NCBI GenBank assembly: GCA_004293165.1
Contig: RDYL01000003.1
Location: 186,001 to 250,000, forward strand
DNA length: 64,000 nucleotides
Direction of reading: 5' to 3'
Source: Flavobacteriia bacterium
Lineage (GTDB): Bacteria; Bacteroidota; Bacteroidia; Flavobacteriales; Flavobacteriaceae
In this document: positions 26,821-35,486 of the stretch, in pieces
Numbering within the stretch: the stretch's first letter is position 1
How the letters are laid out: the number at the start of each line of letters is the position of its first letter
Made by a program: the position numbers and the translations under genes
Notes under the pieces: generated by a model
What the model was told of the DNA's origin: nothing
Seen by the model: only the letters and a program-made list of their open reading frames with translations
The model's database searches: none

Positions 26821-29628
26821 ATGCAACTTCATAAAATTCTATTTAGACTTAGTTTATTTTTGGTTTCTTTAGTTTGTTCAGCTCAACAACTTCCTCCCAT
26901 TGTGAAATATTCTAAAGATATATATAATGCTGGCATTCAAAACTGGATGATTTCTCAAGATAATCATCGTTTTATGTATTTTGCTAATAATGAAGGATTA
27001 TTAGAATTTAATGGTTCAAAATGGATATTAAATCCTTCTCCCAATGAGACAATTATACGTTCGGTGAAATGTATAAATGATAAAATATATACAGGAGCTT
27101 TTATGGAATTTGGCTTCTGGGAACGCGGTGTTAATGGACAATTATTTTACAACTCATTGAGTGAAGCAATAAAGGATAAAATTAATGATGATGAACAATT
27201 TTGGGGTATCTTTCCATTTGATAATTGGATTCTTTTCCAATCTCTTGAAAAAATATATGCCTACAATACAAAAACAAAATCGTTTACTATAATTGATCCT
27301 AAAAGTACTATAAATAAAGCATTTAAAACATCTAATGGTATTTACTTTCAAACTACTAAAGGGCTTTACGAGATTGATCAAGGCAAAAGTAAATTATTCT
27401 TGAATCATGAAATTGTCAACCAAAACAAACTGATTAACATATATTATGCTAATAACGAGTTAATTTTAGTTACACAAAACCAAGGAATTTATAAATATAA
27501 AAATGGTTTGTTAAGTAAGTTTACGACTACTATTGATTCAGAAATTCAACAAAGTAATATATACAGTAGTCAACTATTGTCTGATGAAAGTATCGCTTTG
27601 GGTTCAATTTCAAATGGTATATTTATTATATCCAAAGAAGGTAAACTTATTTACCATATTACACAAAACGATGGATTGAGCAATAACACAGCGCTTTCAC
27701 TTTTTGAAGATATAGATAAAAACTTATGGATTGGTCTAGATAACGGCATTAATTGCATTAATCTAAAATCGCCTATAAAAATTTATTCTGATAATACAGG
27801 AATTTTAGGCACAACATATACTTCTATAACTCACAACAATAAATTATATATTGGAACAAATCAAGGACTATTTTGTAAGGATTTAAATTCAGCTACTAAA
27901 TTTGAATTTGTTCAAAACACTAAAGGTCAAGTTTGGTCTTTATTCTCGTACCAAAATACCCTCTTTTGCGGTCATGATTCCGGAACTTATATTGTTAAAG
28001 GTACAACTGCAAACTTTATTTATAAAGGCTCTGGTACCTGGAAATTTGAACCTTTTTTCAATGGAAGTAATTATATTTTACAAGGAAACTATAATGGAAT
28101 ATCTGTTTTAGAGAAAAAAAATAATTCTTGGGTTTTCAGAAATAAAATAAAAGGTTTTAATTACTCTTCAAAACATTTTGAGATTTTAGATGCTAAAGAA
28201 ATTTATATAAGTCACGAATATAAAGGGGTTTATAAAATTAAAATTGATAAATCTCTACTTAATGCCTATGATTTGTATAAATTTAAAAGTCCCAAAAAAG
28301 GGAAGAATGCAACTATTGCGAAGTATAATAATCAAATCTATTATGCTTCCAAAGAAGGAGTTTTTAAATTAAATACAAAATCAAAATTATTTGAATATAA
28401 TTCTATATTAAGTGTAATTTTTCAAAATGATGAATATGTTACAGGAAAAATGATTGTAGATAAGTCCAACAAATTATGGTTCTTTACAAAAAATTACATT
28501 CATTACTATTCATCAGGTAAGTTGTCTTCAGAATTAAAGAAAAATAGTTTGCCCATTCCTTCTTTTTTGACCAACACCATGCCTGGTTATGAAAACATTT
28601 TACAATTAAGCGATGATAGTTATTTAATTGGAACTACTGATGGTTATTACGTATTAAATAACAATGATATTAAATTTAATAATCATAAAGTATTGGTTTA
28701 TGGAATTTCAAATAATGTAATCAATGCAAAATCTACCAATATTTCACTGAACGAAAAGGGAACTTTTAAACATGATGAAAACAATATTGCGTTTAATTAT
28801 ACGGTACCAGAATTTGATAAATATATAAATGCGGAGTATCAATATAAATTGGACGGGCTTCATAACCAATGGAGTGATTGGTCGTTTGAATCCCAAGTTG
28901 TTTTTGAAAATTTACCAGCGGGTGAATATGAATTTAGTGTTAGAGCTAAAGTTGCTAATTCAATAACTGAAAATATTGCAACGTATTCATTTGTTGTGAA
29001 AAAACCATGGTATTCTAATAATTGGGCTAAGTTCATATATTTTATTTTACTTACAACTATCGGATATTATATCCATAAGTTTTACACAATTTATCATGAA
29101 AAACGCCACCAAAGAATTATTTCTGAAAACAACATTTTGTTAGAACTGAAAGAGTTGGAAAACGAGCAGAAAATAATGAAAATTAAAAATGAACAGCTTA
29201 CGTTAGATGTAGATAAAAAGAATAAAGAACTTGCTGTTTCAACAATGAATTTAATTAAAAAAACAGAACTATTAAATATTATTAAAGGCGATTTAAAAAA
29301 TTCTGCGGATAGTTCCACAAATAGTATTAAATCGGTTATTTCAACTATTAATAAAAACGTAAAAGAAGAAAATACTTGGAATATTTTTAAAGAAGCTTTT
29401 GATAGCGCCGATAATAATTTTCTTAAAAAAGTTAAAGAGATTCATCCATCTCTAACGCCAAATGATCTTAGACTTTGTGCTTATTTGAGATTGAATTTAT
29501 CATCTAAGGAAATAGCACCTTTACTAAATATTTCAGTACGTAGTATTGAAATTAAAAGATATCGTTTGCGTAAAAAAATGGATTTACCTCACGAACAAGG
29601 CTTAGTTGAGTATATCTTACAATTTTAA
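26821..29628 (+). CDS. Membrane-anchored two-component-propeller regulator with LuxR-type HTH
   Basis: The start is the ATG at 26821 (MQLHKILFRLSLFLVSLVCS, signal peptide); a TTG six bases upstream is possible. The 935-residue protein has a periplasmic two-component-regulator propeller (about 25-640, repeats such as NLWIGLDNGINCINL), a Y_Y_Y domain (about 650-735, EYQYKLDGLHNQWSDWSF), one membrane helix (about 742-760, FIYFILLTTIGYYIH), a coiled coil, and a C-terminal LuxR/GerE-like helix-turn-helix (DLRLCAYLRLNLSSKEIAPL ... SVRSIEIKRYRLRKK). No kinase or receiver domain is present. It should sense a glucan fragment in the periplasm and act on DNA while membrane-bound. It sits between the two transcription units it probably controls. 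Confidence 0.85.
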   Translation: MQLHKILFRLSLFLVSLVCSAQQLPPIVKYSKDIYNAGIQNWMISQDNHRFMYFANNEGLLEFNGSKWILNPSPNETIIRSVKCINDKIYTGAFMEFGFWERGVNGQLFYNSLSEAIKDKINDDEQFWGIFPFDNWILFQSLEKIYAYNTKTKSFTIIDPKSTINKAFKTSNGIYFQTTKGLYEIDQGKSKLFLNHEIVNQNKLINIYYANNELILVTQNQGIYKYKNGLLSKFTTTIDSEIQQSNIYSSQLLSDESIALGSISNGIFIISKEGKLIYHITQNDGLSNNTALSLFEDIDKNLWIGLDNGINCINLKSPIKIYSDNTGILGTTYTSITHNNKLYIGTNQGLFCKDLNSATKFEFVQNTKGQVWSLFSYQNTLFCGHDSGTYIVKGTTANFIYKGSGTWKFEPFFNGSNYILQGNYNGISVLEKKNNSWVFRNKIKGFNYSSKHFEILDAKEIYISHEYKGVYKIKIDKSLLNAYDLYKFKSPKKGKNATIAKYNNQIYYASKEGVFKLNTKSKLFEYNSILSVIFQNDEYVTGKMIVDKSNKLWFFTKNYIHYYSSGKLSSELKKNSLPIPSFLTNTMPGYENILQLSDDSYLIGTTDGYYVLNNNDIKFNNHKVLVYGISNNVINAKSTNISLNEKGTFKHDENNIAFNYTVPEFDKYINAEYQYKLDGLHNQWSDWSFESQVVFENLPAGEYEFSVRAKVANSITENIATYSFVVKKPWYSNNWAKFIYFILLTTIGYYIHKFYTIYHEKRHQRIISENNILLELKELENEQKIMKIKNEQLTLDVDKKNKELAVSTMNLIKKTELLNIIKGDLKNSADSSTNSIKSVISTINKNVKEENTWNIFKEAFDSADNNFLKKVKEIHPSLTPNDLRLCAYLRLNLSSKEIAPLLNISVRSIEIKRYRLRKKMDLPHEQGLVEYILQF

Positions 29629-29662
29629 ACTATACATTTAGTTGATTTAACCTATACAATAA
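29627..29662 (+). promoter_or_regulatory. Candidate operator copy upstream of the enzyme-barrel gene
   Basis: AAACTATACATTTA (29627-29640) is identical to the site at 24427 and overlaps the stop codon of the regulator gene. A related CCTATACAATAA lies at 29651-29662, and the same 12 bases recur at 46133-46144 before the ECF sigma gene. The rest of the 29629-29940 gap is AT-rich, with no gene, hairpin or clear TAnnTTTG element seen. Confidence 0.45.
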
Positions 29663-29940
29663 CTCATCACTAACGTTGTAGTTTATTTTTATTCATTTTT
29701 TCTACATTCTAATTTTTCCATGTTTTATTAATAATTTATTAGTAATATATGTAATTATTTATCATGTATGTTTTTTGTTGTGGTTCTTTTTCAATTTTAT
29801 ATAATAATTACTTTTATTTTTATAAAATGATTACGAGTTTATACAGTAGGTATTAATTAATTAGACAAATTATTACCCCATAATAAAATTAGATTGTAAT
29901 CATTTTTTCAAAACATTAAAAACGTTAATCAAATTAATAT

Positions 29941-32900
29941 ATGAGAAAAATTATTCTATTACTAACCTTTTGTTTTTCTTCTTCAATATTTGCTCAAGCA
30001 GATAAAATTGTTGTTGAAAATAATAATTCAGGTCATCGACTTAAAGTTAATGGTAAAGACTTTATGGTTAAAGGTATGAACTGGGATTATTATCCTATTG
30101 GTACTAACTATAATTATAGTCTTTGGAAGCAGTCAGATGACGTAATTATAACTGCACTAGATGCCGAAATGTCTTTATTGAAAAATATGGGTGTTAATAC
30201 CGTACGACAATATACAGGTGTTCCAGCTAAATGGATTAAATATATTTATGAAAAGTATGGTATTTACACCATGTTAAATCATTCGTTTGGAAGATATGGT
30301 CTTACAATCGATGGTACTTGGGTAGCTAATACGGAATATTCAGATAAAAGAACGCAAGAATTATTGTTATCTGAGGTGAAAAGTATGGTTACTGAATATA
30401 AAAATACTCCAGGGATATTGTTGTTTTTATTAGGTAATGAAAACAATTATGGTCTTTTCTGGGATGGTGCCGAAACAGAGGATATTCCAATTCAAAACAG
30501 AAAATCAACCGTGCGTGCTGAGTCGATGTACAAATTATTTAACAAAGCTGTTTTAGAAATGAAAGCTATAGATAATTCTCATCCAATGGCGATTTGTAAT
30601 GGTGATTTACTTTTCCTAGATATCATCGTAAGAGAATGTAAAGACATAGATATTTTGGGTACTAATATGTATCGAGGGGCAACTTTTACAGATGCTTTTG
30701 AAAGAGTTAAAAAAGAATTTGGAAAACCGTTATTATTGACTGAGTTTGGTTCCGATTCTTTTAATGCAATTGACAATCAAGAAGATCAAAAATCGCAAGC
30801 TTATTATATGATTGAGAATTGGAAAGATATCTATTCTAATGCTGCAGGACTTGGTAAAAATGAAAATTCATTAGGAGGTTTTACTTTTCAATTTAGTGAT
30901 GGTTGGTGGAAATATGGCCAAACTAAAAATTTAGAAGTGCATGATAATAATGCTTCTTGGTCTAATGGTGGTTATCCATTTGATTTTAAAGAAGGTCAAA
31001 ACAATATGAACGAAGAATGGTTTGGAATTTGTGCAAAAGGTCCTGTGAATTCTAGAGGTTTGTATGAATTATATCCAAGAGCTGCCTATTATGCTATTAA
31101 AGAAGTGCATAGAATTAGTCCTTATGATGAAGGGGTTACTGCTGATAATTTAAATGAATATTTTAAAAATATTAATTTAATGGACGCTTTGCTACGAGCA
31201 AGATCGGATAAGGCTGCTTTAGGAGGTAAAGAGGGTGAAATAGTAAAAATAAGTAATTTAAGAGCTGAGTTTACAACCTTCAACACTGGTGGAAGTTTGA
31301 TTACAACTCCAAATGTTGCGGATCCTGATAACGTTGTTTATCCAAATGAATTAGGCTTCGATCACATGGAATCATATTACATAGGTGTAGAGGGTAATCC
31401 TGCACCAAATATGAAAGCAAATGTGAATGTTAATATTTTAGGAAGAGTAGCTGAAAATCCAATCAACGAAATTTTTTACGAAAACAGAGGGCGTACGCAA
31501 ACAGTTGATACACCAGACGGACCTGTAGTTATAGGCGATAATAATAGAGTTCAAGTATATAATGCTTCTTATTCATGGAATGAAAAAGATTTTGAATTAA
31601 GAGGTTTTTACAGAACAGGTCATTACCACTGGGGGTATGAAGGTGATATTTTTGCACTATATCCTGAAGCAAATTATGGTCCTAACCTAGATATTTATAA
31701 TGGTGAAACACTAGGTTTCGAAATTGATGGTAAAAGAAGTTTAGACGGATTAAAAGTGGCTGTAGGTCCTCAATTATGGTGGGGCGCTAATCCAACTTAT
31801 TTATTAAAGTATAGTAAAAATGTTTTAAACTGGGATATAACAGGTATTTATCATAGAGATATAAATACAGATGTAGAATATGATTCAAGTGGTAAACGTA
31901 TTTTAAATCAAAATCAAGTTAGAACGGGTATCATTCCTGCTTGGCCAACTGAAAGAGCAACCATTGCATTACAAAGAAAATTTGGAGCTTTCGGAATTAC
32001 TTTAGGCGGTATATGGGGTGGAAGACCATTAAATGGAAGTACTTTCCAAATGTATGAAAATGGTATAGTGTATAATGATTACATTAATGCAAAAGATAAT
32101 TGGGGTGGTAAAGCTAAGTTTACTTTCTCCAAAGGAAGATTTAATATTTACACGCAAGGAGCAATTATGGGATTAGTTGCTAATGGAGGAGCAGATAATG
32201 TCCAAACATTTACAGGCTGGAGATTAAAAGATAGTGGAAGTGGAAACCAAATGAACTTTTTAACCGGTTTTACTTATAATGTGAACTCAAATTTACAAAT
32301 TGCACCTAACTTTTTATGGCAAAAACCATTAGTTGAGGCGATGCCTAATGGTGTTGACGCTCCTGGAAGATTAAGAAATTTTCAAGATGATCCATTTGTT
32401 GTTAGAGTGAATAGAGAAACAGTTGGAGGTGAGTTATTATTAACATGGGACCCAACTCCAGCAACTTGGATGTATGAATGGAATAATGATATGGTTGAAG
32501 ACGCAAAATTTGCTTTTAGTACTGGTTTTGTATACCGTCATTTACCAACAACAATGGATGCAGCTATTGGATTTTTAGCAAATCGTACAGCTTTTGCTTT
32601 TGAAAAATCAGCACCTGCACAAGATTTATGGGAGTCAAATACTAGAATTGTTTCTAAATTAACACCAGATCTTGGTTTAATTGCTAATGTTTATTTTGGA
32701 AATGGTCAAGGTAATGGTGATTCAGAACGAACTATTAATAGATCTGGAGCTGATGTTAGAATGATTTACAAAAAAGTTAAATTAACAAGTTCTATCAAAT
32801 TTAACGATTGGGGACCTTACGATTACCACCGCGATTTCAACTTAACTTATCCTGTACAATCATCAATCGATCTTTCAACTTCTGTTGGAAAACCAAGCTG

Positions 32901-33093
32901 GTTTATTTTACCTGATACTAGAATTGGAATCATGGGTATTTGGCGTTCATTAGATCAATATTCGCCACGTTATTCACCTAATGCTGTTCCTGCTAATACT
33001 TATCCTCCAGTACCTACAATTAGTCCTGTTGGATTTGGAAATGGTTCTGAATGGGAAATTAGAACATACATTCACATAAATATTGGTAAATAA
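29941..33093 (+). CDS. Clan GH-A glycosidase TIM barrel fused to an outer-membrane beta-barrel
   Basis: This 1050-residue protein has a signal peptide (1-19, ...SSSIFAQ) and a TIM barrel (about 22-395) that resembles GH2-C/GH5-like catalytic domains: FMVKGMNWDYYP, acid/base candidate E167 in LLGNENN and nucleophile candidate E268 in LLLTEFGSDS. The GH family is unassigned; a transglycosylase is possible. From about residue 405 to the end the sequence becomes alternating aromatic/polar beta-strands (RVQVYNASYSWNEKDFELRG, WNDMVEDAKFAFSTGFVYRH by type, ending EWEIRTYIHINIGK), as in outer-membrane porins. It heads the run of glucan genes, in a locus without SusC/SusD, so the barrel may anchor the enzyme or pass products. 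The channel role is inference. Confidence 0.72.
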   Translation: MRKIILLLTFCFSSSIFAQADKIVVENNNSGHRLKVNGKDFMVKGMNWDYYPIGTNYNYSLWKQSDDVIITALDAEMSLLKNMGVNTVRQYTGVPAKWIKYIYEKYGIYTMLNHSFGRYGLTIDGTWVANTEYSDKRTQELLLSEVKSMVTEYKNTPGILLFLLGNENNYGLFWDGAETEDIPIQNRKSTVRAESMYKLFNKAVLEMKAIDNSHPMAICNGDLLFLDIIVRECKDIDILGTNMYRGATFTDAFERVKKEFGKPLLLTEFGSDSFNAIDNQEDQKSQAYYMIENWKDIYSNAAGLGKNENSLGGFTFQFSDGWWKYGQTKNLEVHDNNASWSNGGYPFDFKEGQNNMNEEWFGICAKGPVNSRGLYELYPRAAYYAIKEVHRISPYDEGVTADNLNEYFKNINLMDALLRARSDKAALGGKEGEIVKISNLRAEFTTFNTGGSLITTPNVADPDNVVYPNELGFDHMESYYIGVEGNPAPNMKANVNVNILGRVAENPINEIFYENRGRTQTVDTPDGPVVIGDNNRVQVYNASYSWNEKDFELRGFYRTGHYHWGYEGDIFALYPEANYGPNLDIYNGETLGFEIDGKRSLDGLKVAVGPQLWWGANPTYLLKYSKNVLNWDITGIYHRDINTDVEYDSSGKRILNQNQVRTGIIPAWPTERATIALQRKFGAFGITLGGIWGGRPLNGSTFQMYENGIVYNDYINAKDNWGGKAKFTFSKGRFNIYTQGAIMGLVANGGADNVQTFTGWRLKDSGSGNQMNFLTGFTYNVNSNLQIAPNFLWQKPLVEAMPNGVDAPGRLRNFQDDPFVVRVNRETVGGELLLTWDPTPATWMYEWNNDMVEDAKFAFSTGFVYRHLPTTMDAAIGFLANRTAFAFEKSAPAQDLWESNTRIVSKLTPDLGLIANVYFGNGQGNGDSERTINRSGADVRMIYKKVKLTSSIKFNDWGPYDYHRDFNLTYPVQSSIDLSTSVGKPSWFILPDTRIGIMGIWRSLDQYSPRYSPNAVPANTYPPVPTISPVGFGNGSEWEIRTYIHINIGK

Positions 33094-33111
33094 TTTTAAA
33101 ATTAAATTAAA

Positions 33112-34536
33112 ATGAAAAATAAAACATATAATTATTTAAGAAATGCATTTCTTTTAGGATTAGTGGTAATTACTAATTTGAATTGTGAAAGAGAAATGTC
33201 TGACGATGCTACCTTGGCAACGTTTTCTAAAAATGGAGAAATCTTTACAGACAATTTTATTGGTCTCGGAAGTGATTTTTATTTTCCTTACGGTGATTCA
33301 AAATTTACTGCATTTTCTGTTGATGATAACGAAGCTTATCTTGGAAACGCTTCTATACGAATAGATGTGCCTAACGCAAATGATCCATTAGGAAGTTATG
33401 CTGGAGGTATTTTTAGAATAGATGGTGCTGGGAGAGATTTAACTGATTTTGATGCATTAACTTTTTGGGCTAAATCTTCGCAAGGGGTAACTATTGGTGA
33501 ATTTGGTTTTGGTGAAGATTTCTATCCTAATGAGTTCATGGTTACTATGAAAGATGTTAGTGTTGGTACCCAATGGACAAAATACATCATCCCAATTCCT
33601 GATGCTTCTAAACTTTTACACGAAAGAGGAATGTTCAGATTTGCAGCTGGTACTAATGGTACAAACGGATTTGGTTATACCTTGTGGATTGATGAATTGC
33701 GATTTGAAAAATTAGGTACTATTGCACATGGTCAAGCATCTATTGAAAACGGAAACAATGTGACTGAAACAACATTTGTTGGTGTTAATTCAAGAGTTGA
33801 AGGTGTAATAGCTACGTTTAATTTGCCAACAGGAATTAATCAATCTATTACCATAAGTCCATCTTACATGAACTTTACGTCTTCAAATCCTTCTGTTGCT
33901 TCTGTTGATGCTGCAGGTTTAATAACTTCCTTAAGTGCTGGAACTTCTACGATAACTGCAACATTTGGAAATCAATCTGCTACGGGCAGTTTAACCATCA
34001 ATTGTCAAGGAACATTCGTTGCTGCACCTATACCTACTAGACCACAGTCTAATGTAATTTCCATTTTTTCAGATAGGTATGCCAACGTTCCAGTAAATTA
34101 TTATAATGGCTATTGGGCTCCATGGCAAACAACTCTTTCAAATGATTTTTCAGTTAATGGCGACAATATTTTAAATTATACAGTTTTTAATTTTGTGGGA
34201 ATTGAATTTAGCAGTCCAACGATTAATGCTACAGCAATGACACACGTTCATTTAGATGCTTTTATTCCAGGTCCAATTGCTCCAGGTAGACAACTTAGAG
34301 TACTTCTTATTGATTTTGGTGCAGATGGGGCATATGGTGGCGGTGACGATACAAGACACTCTACTACTTTTACTGCATCAACACCAACAGCTGTTGTATC
34401 ACAAAATTGGATTTCTATAGATATACCTTTTTCTGCAATGCCAGGTCTAGTAAGTAGATCGCATTTAGCTCAACTTATTCTAGAAGGTGGTGATAGTTCA
34501 GTAATTTATGTTGATAACATTTATTTTTATAACTAA
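33112..34536 (+). CDS. Surface lipoprotein, candidate glycan-binding protein
   Basis: This 474-residue lipoprotein has a type II signal with lipidation at C25 (NLNCEREMSDD). The box is weak, but the acidic residues after Cys fit a Bacteroidetes surface-export signal. An N-terminal jelly-roll-like domain (about 40-235, DFDALTFWAKSSQGVTIGEF ... LWIDELRFEK) is followed by a bacterial Ig-like (Big_2) domain (ITISPSYMNFTSSNPSVASV) and a C-terminal module of about 160 residues (SNVISIFSDRYAN ... VIYVDNIYFYN). This last module is homologous to the two modules in the exported protein at 24640. No catalytic motif is seen. It lies 18 bases after the enzyme-barrel gene and 34 before GH16, so it probably plays the SusD/SGBP-like binding role. 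Confidence 0.75.
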   Translation: MKNKTYNYLRNAFLLGLVVITNLNCEREMSDDATLATFSKNGEIFTDNFIGLGSDFYFPYGDSKFTAFSVDDNEAYLGNASIRIDVPNANDPLGSYAGGIFRIDGAGRDLTDFDALTFWAKSSQGVTIGEFGFGEDFYPNEFMVTMKDVSVGTQWTKYIIPIPDASKLLHERGMFRFAAGTNGTNGFGYTLWIDELRFEKLGTIAHGQASIENGNNVTETTFVGVNSRVEGVIATFNLPTGINQSITISPSYMNFTSSNPSVASVDAAGLITSLSAGTSTITATFGNQSATGSLTINCQGTFVAAPIPTRPQSNVISIFSDRYANVPVNYYNGYWAPWQTTLSNDFSVNGDNILNYTVFNFVGIEFSSPTINATAMTHVHLDAFIPGPIAPGRQLRVLLIDFGADGAYGGGDDTRHSTTFTASTPTAVVSQNWISIDIPFSAMPGLVSRSHLAQLILEGGDSSVIYVDNIYFYN

Positions 34537-34570
34537 CACAAGACATTTAACATTATAAAAGATATCAAAA

Positions 34571-35377
34571 ATGACTAAAAAAATAAAGAAAAGTCTTCTC
34601 TTAGCAAGTACATTATTATTGTTATTGGGATGTTCTACCGATGAAAAACAAACCGTTACTACTATGAAACAATTGGTATGGCAAGATGAATTTAATGTAA
34701 ATGGCGCTCCTGATAATACATTATGGTCGTATGACATTGGTACAGGAAATAACGGATGGGGAAATAATGAATTACAATATTATACTAGTAGACCAGAAAA
34801 TATTGTTGTAGAAAACGGAATGCTTAAAATTACAGCAAAAAGAGAGCTGTACTTGGGTTCGGGTTATACTTCTGCAAAAATAGTAACCAAAGGAAAGTTT
34901 GAAAAAAAATACGGCCGTTTTGAAGCCCGTATTAAATTGCCTTGGGGCAGAGGATTATGGCCAGCATTTTGGATGTTAGGCTCTAATATTGACCAAGTAA
35001 GTTGGCCACAATGTGGTGAAATAGATATCATGGAATATTTAGGGAATCGACCAACATCTATTTTTGGAACAGTTCATGGTCCTGGTTATTCAGGTGGGGC
35101 TTCTATTTCTAAAACGTATACACTTCCTAACAATAGATTTGATAATGATTTTCACGTTTTTGGAATAGAATGGGGTGAAAATTACATCAATTATTATGTT
35201 GACGATGTTTTATACAACCAAATTACACCTGATGATGTGCCTGGAGATTGGGTTTTTAACGATTCCTTTTACATGATTCTTAATATGGCTGTAGGGGGTA
35301 ACTTACCAGGGAGTCCTAATAGCGATACCGTTTTTCCACAAGAAATGTTAGTGGATTATGTTAGAGTTTATCAATAA
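34571..35377 (+). CDS. GH16 family endo-beta-1,3-glucanase (laminarinase-like), surface lipoprotein
   Basis: This 268-residue lipoprotein (lipobox LLLGC, C21, then STDEK, which suits surface export) contains one GH16 domain. The catalytic motif EIDIME is complete (nucleophile E150, D152, acid/base E155), and the aromatic cleft WPAFWMLGSN and FHVFGIEW are present. The insertion-free EIDIME form is the laminarinase branch, which hydrolyses internal beta-1,3 bonds and often mixed-linkage glucan. It is in the same run as the glycan-binding lipoprotein. An unusual intergenic hairpin follows, before the phosphorylase gene. Confidence 0.92.
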   Translation: MTKKIKKSLLLASTLLLLLGCSTDEKQTVTTMKQLVWQDEFNVNGAPDNTLWSYDIGTGNNGWGNNELQYYTSRPENIVVENGMLKITAKRELYLGSGYTSAKIVTKGKFEKKYGRFEARIKLPWGRGLWPAFWMLGSNIDQVSWPQCGEIDIMEYLGNRPTSIFGTVHGPGYSGGASISKTYTLPNNRFDNDFHVFGIEWGENYINYYVDDVLYNQITPDDVPGDWVFNDSFYMILNMAVGGNLPGSPNSDTVFPQEMLVDYVRVYQ

Positions 35378-35409
35378 TTAAATTAATAGAAATAATTAAA
35401 ATTTAAAGT

Positions 35410-35449
35410 AATAACTACTAGGCTATTTACAAATGGCCTAGGTGTTATT
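35410..35449 (+). other. Long intercistronic hairpin
   Basis: The arms AATAACTACTAGGC and GCCTAGGTGTTATT pair at 12 of 14 positions around a 12-base loop. No T-run follows, so it is less like a terminator than an mRNA-processing or stabilising structure between the surface-protein genes and the cytoplasmic phosphorylase gene. Confidence 0.5.
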
Positions 35450-35486
35450 ATGAATAAAATAATATAGAATTACTTTAAAAATTACC

